Shown here in pieces: positions 50,442 through 59,395 of a stretch of DNA of 64,000 nt (position 1 is its first letter; the number at the start of each line of letters is the position of its first letter). A program made the position numbers and the translations under genes. The notes under the pieces are model-generated. The model ran no database searches and was not told the DNA's origin. It saw only the letters and a list, made by a program, of their open reading frames with translations. The stretch is from Chitinophaga sp. CF118 (lineage in GTDB: Bacteria; Bacteroidota; Bacteroidia; Chitinophagales; Chitinophagaceae): the NCBI RefSeq assembly GCF_900112615.1, contig NZ_FOMK01000010.1, positions 62,001 to 126,000 of the forward strand. The letters run 5' to 3'.

Positions 50442-51305
50442 TTAGAGATTTTTAAGGCAAACCTGGAGGCTGTTTCTCCAGTAGGAGATCTGTACGCCAA
50501 AAGTGTCTTTTATCTTTTGTTTATTGAAAACGCTATATGCCGGTCTTCTGGCAGGCGTTGGATATTTGTCTGTAGTTATAGGCAATACGTTGCAGGTAGC
50601 AGCAGTCAGCTCTTTAATCGCCACTGCAAAATCATACCAGCTTATAACACCTTCATTACTATAGTGATAAATACCACCATAGTTTGCAGGAGTATCCCAT
50701 ACTTTACCTAGTATGGTTAATATGGTTTGTGCCAGATCTACAGCATAAGTAGGTGTACCTACCTGGTCAAATACCACATTCAGGCTTTCTTTTTCCTGCA
50801 TCAGTTCGCGCATTCTTTTTACAAAATTAGCTCCGAACTCAGAGTATAACCAGGATGTACGGATCACAATAGCTTCGGGGTTGCTACCAAGTGCAGCAGC
50901 TTCGCCACGCAGTTTGGAACTACCATAAATACTATCCGGATTGGTATCATCCTGTTCTGTATAAGGGCGATTGCTTTTGCCGTCAAATACATAATCTGTA
51001 GAGATATGGATCAGTTGAGCATTGTATTGTGCACAGGCATCTGCCAGGTTGAGGGCCGCTTCAAAATTTAGTTTAAAAGCCATTTCTTCATCACCTTCAG
51101 CCCTATCTACAGCGGTGTATGCCGCGCAGTTGATACATCCGTGTATTTCCTTTTCTGCAAAAAAGGTGTCTATTGCTGCTGCATCGGTAATATCCAGCAC
51201 ACTGATGTCTGTATACACAAAGTTGAACGCCGGAAAATCAGCTGCCACCTTTTTTATTGCTTGTCCCAGCTGCCCATTGGCACCGGTTATCAGGATGTTC
51301 TTCAT
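50442..51305 (-). CDS. rfbD: dTDP-4-dehydrorhamnose reductase
   Basis: Catalyses the last step of dTDP-L-rhamnose synthesis, NAD(P)H-dependent reduction of the 4-keto group. The 287 residues form an extended SDR with the nucleotide motif ITGANGQLGQAIKK and the catalytic YIYG-type region DDTNPDSIYGSSKLRGE (Tyr-x3-Lys). HISTDYVFDGK and VIRTSWLYSEFGANFVKRM are family blocks. Last gene of the nucleotide-sugar operon, abutting rfbC. Confidence 0.93.
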   Translation of the reverse strand: MKNILITGANGQLGQAIKKVAADFPAFNFVYTDISVLDITDAAAIDTFFAEKEIHGCINCAAYTAVDRAEGDEEMAFKLNFEAALNLADACAQYNAQLIHISTDYVFDGKSNRPYTEQDDTNPDSIYGSSKLRGEAAALGSNPEAIVIRTSWLYSEFGANFVKRMRELMQEKESLNVVFDQVGTPTYAVDLAQTILTILGKVWDTPANYGGIYHYSNEGVISWYDFAVAIKELTAATCNVLPITTDKYPTPARRPAYSVFNKQKIKDTFGVQISYWRNSLQVCLKNL

Positions 51306-51872
51306 TTAGCTATTTGTATTGAAAACAAAATTATGCGTGCAATGTTCAAGTGTGGGCAATACCAGGTCTTTCTCGGACACCAGTGCATCTTCCGGCTTTA
51401 TGCCCCAGTCAATTTTTAATGCAGGATCATTATAAATGATTCCACCTTCACTTGCTTTATGATAAAAGTTATCGCATTTATACATTACTTCTGCGGTAGG
51501 GCTTATTACAGAATATCCGTGAGCAAAACCCTTAGGTACCAGCAGTTGCAGTTTGTTCTCTGCAGAAAGTTCTATTGCAAATGATTTACCGTAAGTAGGA
51601 GAGCCTTTGCGGATATCTACTACTACATCAATAATGCGTCCTTCGAGTACGCGTACCAGTTTGGTTTGCGCATATGGTTCCTGCTGATAGTGAAGACCTC
51701 TTAATACACCGTAGGTAGAACGGGCCTGGTTATCCTGCACAAAAGGCAACTGCAGGCCATACTCTTCAAACGCGCGGGCGCTGTAACTTTCAAAAAAGTA
51801 GCCACGGCTATCATTAAATACTTTAGGCTCATATATTAATAAACCTGGAATTCCTGTTTCAGTAAATGGCAT
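51306..51872 (-). CDS. rfbC: dTDP-4-dehydrorhamnose 3,5-epimerase
   Basis: Epimerises C3 and C5 of dTDP-4-keto-6-deoxyglucose. The 188-residue cupin-fold protein contains FVQDNQARSTYGVLRGLHYQ (with the catalytic-region His), KLVRVLEGRIIDVVVDIRKGSPTYG and VPKGFAHGYSVIS. It sits between rfbB and rfbD; the rfbD start immediately precedes its stop in the usual operon manner. Confidence 0.94.
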   Translation of the reverse strand: MPFTETGIPGLLIYEPKVFNDSRGYFFESYSARAFEEYGLQLPFVQDNQARSTYGVLRGLHYQQEPYAQTKLVRVLEGRIIDVVVDIRKGSPTYGKSFAIELSAENKLQLLVPKGFAHGYSVISPTAEVMYKCDNFYHKASEGGIIYNDPALKIDWGIKPEDALVSEKDLVLPTLEHCTHNFVFNTNS

Positions 51873-51890
51873 ATCGGCTAATTCGGAGAT

Positions 51891-52946
51891 TTATCTTTTT
51901 TGATACTGATCACTGTAATATTCCTGGTATGCTCCACTGGTAACGTGGTCCAGCCACTCTTCGTTGGTCAGATACCATTCCACGGTTTTTTCCAATCCTT
52001 CTTCAAACTGGAGAGATGGTTTCCATCCCAGTTCTTTATTTAGTTTGGTAGCATCTATAGCGTAACGGAGATCGTGTCCTGCACGGTCTTTTACGAAAGT
52101 GATCAGTTTTGCGGAAGTGCCGGGGGCACGTCCCAGCTTTTTATCCATAATAATGCAAAGCAGGTTTATGAGATCGATGTTCTTCCACTCATTAAATCCG
52201 CCAATATTATAGGTTTCACCTACACGTCCTTTGTGAAAAATGGTGTCAATAGCCCGGGCATGATCATTCACATACAGCCAGTCGCGCACATTCTCACCTT
52301 TACCATATACTGGTACGGGTTTATTGTTTTTGATGTTATGAATAGCCAGAGGGATCAGCTTTTCCGGGAAGTGGTGAGATCCATAGTTATTTGAGCAATT
52401 GGAAATAATAGCAGGCAGATGATAGGTGTGATGATATGCCATCACAAAATGATCGGAGCTGGCTTTTGATGCAGAGTATGGAGAGCGTGGATCGTAGCTG
52501 GTTTCTTCAGTAAAGAATCCTTCTTCTCCAAGACTGCCATATACTTCATCGGTAGACACATGGTAGAAGAGTTTTCCTTCCATATTATCTTTCCAGTATT
52601 TACGGGCAGCATTCAGCAAGGTAGCTGTGCCCATTACATTAGTTTTGATGAAGGCCAGCGGATCCATAATAGAGCGGTCCACATGACTTTCTGCAGCAAG
52701 GTGTATCACTCCATCAAAGCGATATTTCTCAAACAGTTCATTGATAAAAGGTTCATCCGTGATGTCGCCTTTTTCAAAAGTATAGTTAGGCTTGGCTTGT
52801 ATATCTTCCAGGTTTTCCAGGTTACCGGCATAGGTAAGCGCATCAAGGTTCACGATCTGATAGTGAGGATAGTTGTTGACAAATAACCTTACTACATGTG
52901 ATCCAATAAACCCGGCACCACCGGTGATTAATATGGTATGATGCAT
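51891..52946 (-). CDS. rfbB: dTDP-glucose 4,6-dehydratase
   Basis: Converts dTDP-glucose to dTDP-4-keto-6-deoxyglucose. The 351 residues show ITGGAGFIGSHVVRLF, HLAAESHVDRSI, HVSTDEVYGSLG, the Tyr-x3-Lys motif YSASKASSDHF, and SNNYGSHHFPEKLIPL. rfbA, which makes dTDP-glucose, is not in the cluster and must be elsewhere. A palindromic repeat fills the 81-bp gap to the upstream uxs gene. Confidence 0.94.
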   Translation of the reverse strand: MHHTILITGGAGFIGSHVVRLFVNNYPHYQIVNLDALTYAGNLENLEDIQAKPNYTFEKGDITDEPFINELFEKYRFDGVIHLAAESHVDRSIMDPLAFIKTNVMGTATLLNAARKYWKDNMEGKLFYHVSTDEVYGSLGEEGFFTEETSYDPRSPYSASKASSDHFVMAYHHTYHLPAIISNCSNNYGSHHFPEKLIPLAIHNIKNNKPVPVYGKGENVRDWLYVNDHARAIDTIFHKGRVGETYNIGGFNEWKNIDLINLLCIIMDKKLGRAPGTSAKLITFVKDRAGHDLRYAIDATKLNKELGWKPSLQFEEGLEKTVEWYLTNEEWLDHVTSGAYQEYYSDQYQKR

Positions 52947-52964
52947 AATCTGATTTTACTGGTT

Positions 52965-53017
52965 ACGAATTATGAATAACGAATATAAGTAGGATTTATT
53001 CGCCATTCATAATCCGT
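52965..53017. repeat. Intergenic palindromic repeat (REP-like) between uxs and rfbB
   Basis: Arms of about 21 bases, ACGAATTATGAATAACGAATA (52965-52985) and its inverse at 52997-53017, match apart from three positions, with an 11-base loop. The core is ATTATGAAT/ATTCATAAT. Repeats built on GAATTACGAAT-like words are common between genes in Bacteroidota. It could modulate transcription between uxs and rfbB. Confidence 0.5.
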
Positions 53018-53027
53018 CCCTTGTAAT

Positions 53028-53966
53028 TTATTTATTTAACGCTTCTTTAAAATAGTCGTAAGTGATGCGCAGACCTTCTTTTCTGTCTACTTTAGGAGCC
53101 CAGCCAAGGAGCTCTGTAGCTTTAGTGATATCCGGTTTACGTTGTTTCGGATCATCTTTCGGCAATTCCTGATAGATGAGTTTTTGTTTACTACCGGTCA
53201 GAGCAAGGATTTCTTCTGCAAATTCCTTTAAAGTGATCTCTGCCGGATTACCGATGTTCACAGGGAGATGATAATCACTCAGCAGCAGACGATAAATGCC
53301 TTCTACCAGGTCAGATACATAGCAAAAGGAACGGGTCTGGGAGCCATCTCCGAAAACAGTAAGGTCCTGGCCGGTCAGTGCCTGGCTCATGAAAGCCGGC
53401 AATGCACGTCCGTCATTGAGGCGCATACGTGGACCATAGGTATTGAAAATCCTGATGATGCGGGTTTCAATGCCATGGAAGTTATGGTAAGCCATGGTGA
53501 TAGACTCCATGAAACGTTTAGCTTCATCATATACTCCACGTGGGCCTATTGGGTTCACATTACCCCAGTATTCTTCCGGCTGTGGGTGGATGGTAGGGTC
53601 TCCGTATACTTCGGAGGTGGAAGCTACCAGGATACGGGCCTGTTTCTCTTTTGCCAGTCCCAGGAGGTTGTGTGTACCCAGGGAACTAACTTTTAATGTC
53701 TGGATAGGCATTTTCAGGTAGTCTATCGGGCTGGCAGGAGATGCAAAATGGAGGATATAATCCAGTTTACCAGGCACATGCACAAATTTGCTTATATCAT
53801 GATGATAATATTCAAATTCAGGCAGGGGAAACAGGTGTTCTATATTTTTAAGGCTACCGGTAATAAGGTTATCCATCCCCACAACCTGATATCCTTCTTT
53901 TATGAAACGGTCACACAGGTGCGATCCGAGAAAACCGGCAGCGCCGGTGATTAAAACTCTTTTCAT
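53028..53966 (-). CDS. UDP-glucuronate decarboxylase (UDP-xylose synthase)
   Basis: Decarboxylates UDP-glucuronate to UDP-xylose, using tightly bound NAD+. The 312-residue extended SDR has ITGAAGFLGSHLCDRF, HFASPASPIDYL, the active-site block NPIGPRGVYDEAKRFME (Tyr and Lys), RIIRIFNTYGPRMRLNDGR and the DPKQRKPDITKA ending, all typical of UXS. It lacks the formyltransferase part of ArnA. Its substrate would come from the adjacent ugd product, 23 bp upstream in the operon. Confidence 0.9.
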   Translation of the reverse strand: MKRVLITGAAGFLGSHLCDRFIKEGYQVVGMDNLITGSLKNIEHLFPLPEFEYYHHDISKFVHVPGKLDYILHFASPASPIDYLKMPIQTLKVSSLGTHNLLGLAKEKQARILVASTSEVYGDPTIHPQPEEYWGNVNPIGPRGVYDEAKRFMESITMAYHNFHGIETRIIRIFNTYGPRMRLNDGRALPAFMSQALTGQDLTVFGDGSQTRSFCYVSDLVEGIYRLLLSDYHLPVNIGNPAEITLKEFAEEILALTGSKQKLIYQELPKDDPKQRKPDITKATELLGWAPKVDRKEGLRITYDYFKEALNK

Positions 53967-53989
53967 TATTAATTTGGAGTTAATCGTGA

Positions 53990-55303
53990 TTAAATAGTTG
54001 CCGCCGCCCGGCCAACACTTTCGTAATGGAAGCCCAGTTCCTGCATCCGTGTTACGTCAAACAGGTTACGGCCATCAAATATCAGGCTGTTTTTCAGTGT
54101 AGCTTTGATCTTGTCGAAGTCTGGCGTTCTGAATACGCTCCATTCTGTGGCAATGATCAGGGCATCTGCATTTTCCAGGCATTCGTACTGATGGGTGGCG
54201 TATTTTACCTTATTCCCTATTACTTTCTCCACATTAGTCATCGCTTCAGGGTCAAATACGGAAACCGTTGCACCCGCTTTTACCAGTGCATCAATTATAT
54301 ATAAAGCCGGAGCTTCACGAATATCATCTGTATTTGGTTTAAAAGCCAGGCCCCAGAGTGCAAAATGTTTGCCTTTGATGTCGTTTTTAAACCAATTGCT
54401 TATTTTAGGAAGGAGGAACAGTTTCTGCTTTTCGTTTACATCCATTACAGCATTCAGAATCTTAAATTCATAGTCTGCATCTTCGGAAGATTTCACCAGC
54501 GCCTGCACATCTTTAGGGAAACAGCTACCGCCATAACCGATACCGGGGAACAGGAAGCGTTTACCAATACGGTCGTCACTACCCACGCCTCTGCGTACCA
54601 TATCAACATCTGCACCCAGTTTTTCGCAGAGCACAGCTATCTCGTTCATGAAAGAGATCTTAGTAGCCAGGAAGGAGTTCGCAGCATATTTGGTAAGCTC
54701 AGCAGATTTCTCGTCCATGAAAAGGATGGGATTACCCTGACGCACAAAGGGGGCAAACAGTTCGCCCATCACTTTACGCGCTCTTTCTGAGCGGGTACCT
54801 ATTACTACACGGTCTGGTTTCATGAAATCTTCTACGGCCACACCTTCACGCAGGAATTCAGGGTTGGAAACCACATCGAATTCATGCTGACAGTTTTTGG
54901 CAATCATAGCATGTACTTTTTCTGCAGTACCTACCGGAACCGTACTTTTATCTACGATCACCTTATAGTCTGTAATGATCTTTCCCAGATCTTCTGCTAC
55001 CCGCAGAATATAGGAAAGGTCTGCAGATCCGTTTTCTCCTGGAGGAGTGGGAAGCGCAAGAAATATAACTTCCGCATCCTTAACACCTTCTGCCAGGTTT
55101 GTGGTAAAATGGAGACGATCTTCTTTGAGGTTACGATCAAATAATTTTTCCAGTCCTGGTTCATAAATAGTGATATGTCCGTTGGAGAGCTTATTCACTT
55201 TCTCAACATCAATATCCACGCAGATAACATTGTTGCCCGTTTCTGCAAAACAGGTACCAGTAACTAATCCTACATAACCTGTACCTACTACTGTAATTTT
55301 CAT
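53990..55303 (-). CDS. ugd: UDP-glucose 6-dehydrogenase
   Basis: Oxidises UDP-glucose twice to UDP-glucuronate with 2 NAD+. The 437 residues show the dinucleotide fold VVGTGYVGLVTGTCFAE, the NPEFLREGVAVEDF block, KYAANSFLATKISFMNE and the catalytic cysteine in GYGGSCFPKDVQAL. The ATG overlaps the stop of the preceding aminotransferase by four bases. Together with the next gene it forms a UDP-glucuronate to UDP-xylose route. Confidence 0.95.
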   Translation of the reverse strand: MKITVVGTGYVGLVTGTCFAETGNNVICVDIDVEKVNKLSNGHITIYEPGLEKLFDRNLKEDRLHFTTNLAEGVKDAEVIFLALPTPPGENGSADLSYILRVAEDLGKIITDYKVIVDKSTVPVGTAEKVHAMIAKNCQHEFDVVSNPEFLREGVAVEDFMKPDRVVIGTRSERARKVMGELFAPFVRQGNPILFMDEKSAELTKYAANSFLATKISFMNEIAVLCEKLGADVDMVRRGVGSDDRIGKRFLFPGIGYGGSCFPKDVQALVKSSEDADYEFKILNAVMDVNEKQKLFLLPKISNWFKNDIKGKHFALWGLAFKPNTDDIREAPALYIIDALVKAGATVSVFDPEAMTNVEKVIGNKVKYATHQYECLENADALIIATEWSVFRTPDFDKIKATLKNSLIFDGRNLFDVTRMQELGFHYESVGRAAATI

Positions 55304-56439
55304 TTGGAGTTTTGATTTATAAATGAGTGTACTGAATCAATGATGTGTTGTAATTGATCTTGATCCATTTCGGTGTGAATAGGTAATGAAATTACCTTTG
55401 TTGTGAGGTCATTTGTGATAGGAAGGTTAAAATTATTTCCGCCAAATTGCGTAAACATTTTTTGCTGATGTGCGGGTACAGGATAGTAGATCATGGCAGG
55501 GATCTGGCGCTCCTGCAGGAATTGTTGCAGTGCATTACGATCTATACCATTTAGCTGAAGGGTATACTGATGATAAACGTGGTAACTGTTGGCTGCACGG
55601 AAAGGTGTTGTGATCTGTGGGATGCCTGCAAATGCAGCATCATATGCATCCGCAACTGCCCGGCGGGCCTTTATATATTCGTCAAGGAGGGGTAATTTAA
55701 TATTTAATACCACTGCCTGGAGGGTATCCAGACGGGAATTTACACCTACCACATCATGGTAATAACGTGCAGACTGACCATGGTTAGCTACCATTCTTAT
55801 TTGGGCAGCCAGCGCATCGTCATTGGTGAACAAAGCTCCTCCATCTCCATAACAACCCAGATTTTTGGAAGGGAAGAAGGATGTACAGCCGATTTGGCCG
55901 ATTGCCCCAACCTTTTTCACAGTTCCGTCTTTAAAAGTATAATTGCCGCCTATGGCTTGCGCATTATCTTCAATTACAGGAATATTATATCTGCGGGAAA
56001 TGTCCATAATTGGTTCCATATCAGCACTATGACCGTAAAGGTGTACTGGTACGATGGCTTTTGTTTTGGCAGTAATGGCTTTTTCTACCAGTACGGGGTC
56101 CAGACAAAAGGTTTTAGGATCTACATCTACAAATACTGGTTTCAGTTGCAACAGGGCAATTACTTCCGCTGTAGCAATGAAGGTAAATGAAGGCGTAATG
56201 ACTTCATCGCCCGGTTCCAGGCCCAACGCCATCATAGCAATCTGCAAGGCATCTGTGCCATTGGCACAGGGAATCACATGTTTTACACCCAGGTATTCCT
56301 GCAGTGCCGTGGTGAATTGTTGTACAGGTGCGCCATTAATAAAGGCAGCATTGTTTAATACTTCTGCCATAGCAGCGTCTACCTGTGGCTTTATTTTTAA
56401 ATATTGGCGTTTAAGATCCACCATTTGAATCGGAACCAT
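55300..56439 (-). CDS. DegT/DnrJ/EryC1/StrS-family sugar aminotransferase
   Basis: A PLP-dependent aminotransferase acting on keto-sugar nucleotides, resembling the WbpE/WecE group. From ATG 56439 it has 379 residues, starting MVPIQMVDLKRQYLKIKPQV. Blocks are IPCANGTDALQIAMMALGLEPGDEVI, PVHLYGHSADMEPIM, VIEDNAQAIGG and the PLP-lysine segment TSFFPSKNLGCYGDGG. An upstream TTG-type start at 56490 is possible but would precede the conserved region. It is first in the six-gene nucleotide-sugar operon. Its keto-sugar could be a dTDP- or UDP-linked product; this cannot be decided here. Confidence 0.85.
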   Translation of the reverse strand: MVPIQMVDLKRQYLKIKPQVDAAMAEVLNNAAFINGAPVQQFTTALQEYLGVKHVIPCANGTDALQIAMMALGLEPGDEVITPSFTFIATAEVIALLQLKPVFVDVDPKTFCLDPVLVEKAITAKTKAIVPVHLYGHSADMEPIMDISRRYNIPVIEDNAQAIGGNYTFKDGTVKKVGAIGQIGCTSFFPSKNLGCYGDGGALFTNDDALAAQIRMVANHGQSARYYHDVVGVNSRLDTLQAVVLNIKLPLLDEYIKARRAVADAYDAAFAGIPQITTPFRAANSYHVYHQYTLQLNGIDRNALQQFLQERQIPAMIYYPVPAHQQKMFTQFGGNNFNLPITNDLTTKVISLPIHTEMDQDQLQHIIDSVHSFINQNSK

Positions 56440-56501
56440 GTCTAGAATAGATATTTTGTTTAAAGTGAGCAAATTTACAAATTTTGACATAGGAAGGAGA
56501 G

Positions 56502-56509
56502 TATCTTTG
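56502..56509 (+). promoter_or_regulatory. Candidate -7 box of waaA
   Basis: TATCTTTG is a full match to TAnnTTTG, with a start near 56516 and ATG at 56544. A TTTG lies 15 bp upstream (56483-56486), closer than the usual 19. Confidence 0.45.
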
Positions 56510-56543
56510 CACCTGTTTTAAAATCAGTAGAATAACTTATCCT

Positions 56544-57794
56544 ATGAATGGCACATTTTTATATAATATAGGAATTCAACTGTATAAGGTTGGAGTATTG
56601 CTGGCAGCGGCAGCCGGCAATGCCAAAGCCCGGCTATGGCTGAAAGGGCGGCGAAACTGGCAGCAGAAAATGCGGACCGAACTAGCTCATAAAGAGGATA
56701 TTGTATGGATTCATGCTGCCTCTTTGGGTGAGTTCGAGCAGGGCAGACCAGTATTGGAGGCCATTCGGAAGGAATATCCGGGTGCCTGGATCGTTTTGAC
56801 CTTCTTTTCCCCTTCAGGGTATGAGGTCAGGAAAGACTATCCTGTGGCTGATCATATTTATTATCTGCCACTGGATACGAAAAGGAATGCCTGGGAGTTT
56901 GTGGAAATTGTCCAGCCAAGATTGGCCATTTTTATAAAATATGAGTTCTGGTACAATTATCTGACCGTATTACACGAGAGAAATATCCCTGTATTGCTCA
57001 TTTCGGGCATCTTCCGGCCGGATCAGATATTTTTTAAGTTTTATGGAGGGATGTTCAGACGCCTTTTACAGCAACTGACCTATATTTTTGTACAGAACAG
57101 GGAATCCCTGGAATTATTGGCAAATATTGGGGTAACACATGCGGTACTGTCGGGCGATACAAGGTTTGACAGGGTATGGGCCTTGCGGAAAGAAGCTCCG
57201 CAACTTGTGCAGATAAAAGATTTTATAGCAGGCCGCAAAGCCGTGATTGCTGGAAGCACCTGGGAGGCTGATGAAAAACTATTGGCCACCTGGTGGGTAC
57301 AACATAATGATAATCAAAGGTGTCTGATTATCGCGCCACATGAAATTCATGAAGCCCATATCCAGCATTTACTGGAACTGTTTCCCGGGGCCACAAGATT
57401 TACAGAAGGTAAATGGCAGTCGTCTGTGTTGATCATTGATAATATTGGAATGTTATCTTACTTATACCGTTATGCCCGTGTTTCGTATGTAGGTGGTGGG
57501 TTCGGGAAAGATGGAATTCATAATATACTGGAGCCTGCAACTTATGGCAAGCCTGTCGTGTTTGGTCCTGTGTTTCACAAATATCCGGAAGCGGCAGCAT
57601 TGCTGGCAACGGGTGGAGGGATCAGCATTGCCGGTCAGGATGAACTGAACCGTCAGCTGGAACTTTTATTGGAAGATGATGTTGTTTGCACCCAAAAAGG
57701 TAAGCAAGCCAGTCAGTATGTAGAAGATAATAAAGGTGTTACTGATAGAATCATCTATTATATTCAGGTAAAACGCTTTCTTACAATAGAGTAG
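56544..57794 (+). CDS. waaA: 3-deoxy-D-manno-octulosonic acid (Kdo) transferase
   Basis: Adds Kdo to lipid A precursor at the inner membrane. The 416 residues begin with an N-terminal membrane anchor (FLYNIGIQLYKVGVLLAAAAG), followed by VWIHAASLGEFEQGRPVLEAI with the probable catalytic Glu63, FFSPSGYEVRKDY, the GDTRFDRVWAL segment and the glycosyltransferase C-domain with YVGGGFGKDGIHNILEPATYGKPVVFGP. The last 31 bp overlap the convergent gene on the other strand. Confidence 0.94.
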   Translation: MNGTFLYNIGIQLYKVGVLLAAAAGNAKARLWLKGRRNWQQKMRTELAHKEDIVWIHAASLGEFEQGRPVLEAIRKEYPGAWIVLTFFSPSGYEVRKDYPVADHIYYLPLDTKRNAWEFVEIVQPRLAIFIKYEFWYNYLTVLHERNIPVLLISGIFRPDQIFFKFYGGMFRRLLQQLTYIFVQNRESLELLANIGVTHAVLSGDTRFDRVWALRKEAPQLVQIKDFIAGRKAVIAGSTWEADEKLLATWWVQHNDNQRCLIIAPHEIHEAHIQHLLELFPGATRFTEGKWQSSVLIIDNIGMLSYLYRYARVSYVGGGFGKDGIHNILEPATYGKPVVFGPVFHKYPEAAALLATGGGISIAGQDELNRQLELLLEDDVVCTQKGKQASQYVEDNKGVTDRIIYYIQVKRFLTIE

Positions 57795-58696
57795 AACTGT
57801 CTTACAAGATGGTGCTCATCGCCCCAGCCCTGACGGATCTTCAATTCTCTTTCAATCCAGTATTCTGCTTCCTGCAAAGAATGGAACTCATTGATCGTTT
57901 TAATGGAACGCTCATAAGTATCTACATCTCCACGGAATAACTCCTGGATGAATTGAAACTTGTCATTGATCCCAATGGCATGACGAAGATCCTTGACAGG
58001 CATTTCTCCCAGTTTGTCTGCCAGTTCGGCCTGGCCCTGGCGGAAACGCTCGTTTAGAGAGGTGGTATTCTGGGCTATTCGCTGATTGAGTTCTTTGAGT
58101 TCCTTATGCAGACCATTCGTTTCTGACTTCTTATGGTTGGAAGGAGGAAGCGGATTTTCCATATTAGGAAAAAGTGTGATCATGGCTGGTGCATGCTTTT
58201 TCTCAACAGGTTCTGCCGGAATTGGAGCCGGTGGTGGTGCCGGAACGGCAACAGGGCGTTGTGAAAGAGGTTGAGGTACTACTTCGGCAGGAGCTGGCTG
58301 AGTAACAACCGGTGTAACTGGCAGCTGCTCTGTTATTGAAGGAGTTACTTCTGTGGCAACAGGCTGCTGTTCTTTCATAAGAGGCTTTACCTCTTCAGGA
58401 GTTGGAAATACTGTCACAGATGGTGTAACAACTGGTTTCTCTGCAACAGTTGTCTGATTATAAGTGGCAGTATACCCGTTTATGGTAGCGGGAGCCTGTT
58501 CATTTAACGCAGTATTAGGCATAATCACAGCTACATGGCTTGATTCTCTCTGCACCTGTTCTCCTTTTTTCTGCCTGTTACGGGCATGCAATATTTCTGC
58601 CTGCAACAGTTGTACATAATAAGATATGGACTGCAGTCCTGCGTTTGAATTCTTTAATTCCTGTAACTTGTCAATTAATGCACTTATTTTTTCCAT
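57764..58696 (-). CDS. Conserved Pro-rich protein of unknown function
   Basis: A 310-residue protein without signal peptide. The N-terminus (1-45) is helical and may be a coiled coil (ALIDKLQELKNSNAGLQSISYY). Residues 70-190 are rich in Pro, Val and Thr and look disordered. A helical segment follows at about 200-230 (LHKELKELNQRIAQNTTSLNERFRQ). The conserved end is KDLRHAIGINDKFQFIQELF and EAEYWIERELKIRQGW. The C-terminal block recurs in many Bacteroidota proteins that I recognise only as uncharacterised. The start at 58696 is an ATG on the minus strand. Its 3' end overlaps waaA by 31 bp. Confidence 0.75.
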   Translation of the reverse strand: MEKISALIDKLQELKNSNAGLQSISYYVQLLQAEILHARNRQKKGEQVQRESSHVAVIMPNTALNEQAPATINGYTATYNQTTVAEKPVVTPSVTVFPTPEEVKPLMKEQQPVATEVTPSITEQLPVTPVVTQPAPAEVVPQPLSQRPVAVPAPPPAPIPAEPVEKKHAPAMITLFPNMENPLPPSNHKKSETNGLHKELKELNQRIAQNTTSLNERFRQGQAELADKLGEMPVKDLRHAIGINDKFQFIQELFRGDVDTYERSIKTINEFHSLQEAEYWIERELKIRQGWGDEHHLVRQFYSIVRKRFT

Positions 58697-58825
58697 AATC
58701 TAAAAAAAAAATAAATTGAATGCAAAATGCGTTCCATGCTTAATTGTTAACGCTGTGTCGGAGAATTTATTTTACTTGCATGAAGTTAGAGGTTTTTAAT
58801 TAATTGTAAATCACAATAGTATAAT

Positions 58826-59395
58826 ATGTTTATTGAACCTTCTCTTGCAGGAGGGCGAAGGGGGTGGATCGAAGTAATCTGTGGCTCAATGTTTTCGGGA
58901 AAAACGGAGGAGTTGATCAGGCGGTTGAAACGAGCCCGTATTGCCAATTTAAAAATAGAGATTTTCAAGCCGGGGATTGATACCCGCTATGATCTGCAAC
59001 ACATTGTATCTCATGATGAGAGCAAGATCGTAAGTACTCCTATTGAAAACTCACAACAGATCCTTTTACTCGCGCAGGATGTAGATGTAGTTGGAATTGA
59101 TGAAGCTCAGTTCTTTGATAGAGAGCTTCCTTATGTATGTGACCAGCTGGCATTAAGAGGGATCCGCGTAATTATTGCCGGCCTGGATATGGATTACCTG
59201 GGCAAGCCTTTCGGACAAATGCCATTTCTGCTGGCTAAGGCGGATTATATTACAAAACTGCATGCCATTTGTGTAAAATGCGGTAACATCGCCAACTACT
59301 CTTATCGTAAATCGTCTGATACCAACACAGTATTGTTAGGAGAAACGAATTTGTATGAACCGCGCTGCAGGCATTGTTATTATGAAGTAAAATAA
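58826..59395 (+). CDS. tdk: Thymidine kinase
   Basis: Phosphorylates thymidine with ATP in nucleoside salvage. The 189-residue type II enzyme shows the P-loop GSMFSGKTEEL at residues 20-30, the lid and active-site region VVGIDEAQFFD and AGLDMDYLGKPFG, and the zinc-binding pairs CVKC and CRHC. Its stop is directly followed by the stop of the convergent GtrA-like gene. Confidence 0.95.
   Translation: MFIEPSLAGGRRGWIEVICGSMFSGKTEELIRRLKRARIANLKIEIFKPGIDTRYDLQHIVSHDESKIVSTPIENSQQILLLAQDVDVVGIDEAQFFDRELPYVCDQLALRGIRVIIAGLDMDYLGKPFGQMPFLLAKADYITKLHAICVKCGNIANYSYRKSSDTNTVLLGETNLYEPRCRHCYYEVK

Noticed and set aside
55756..56190. 144-residue plus-strand frame inside the aminotransferase gene
   Set aside because: Overlaps the PLP-binding region on the other strand; no own start signals.
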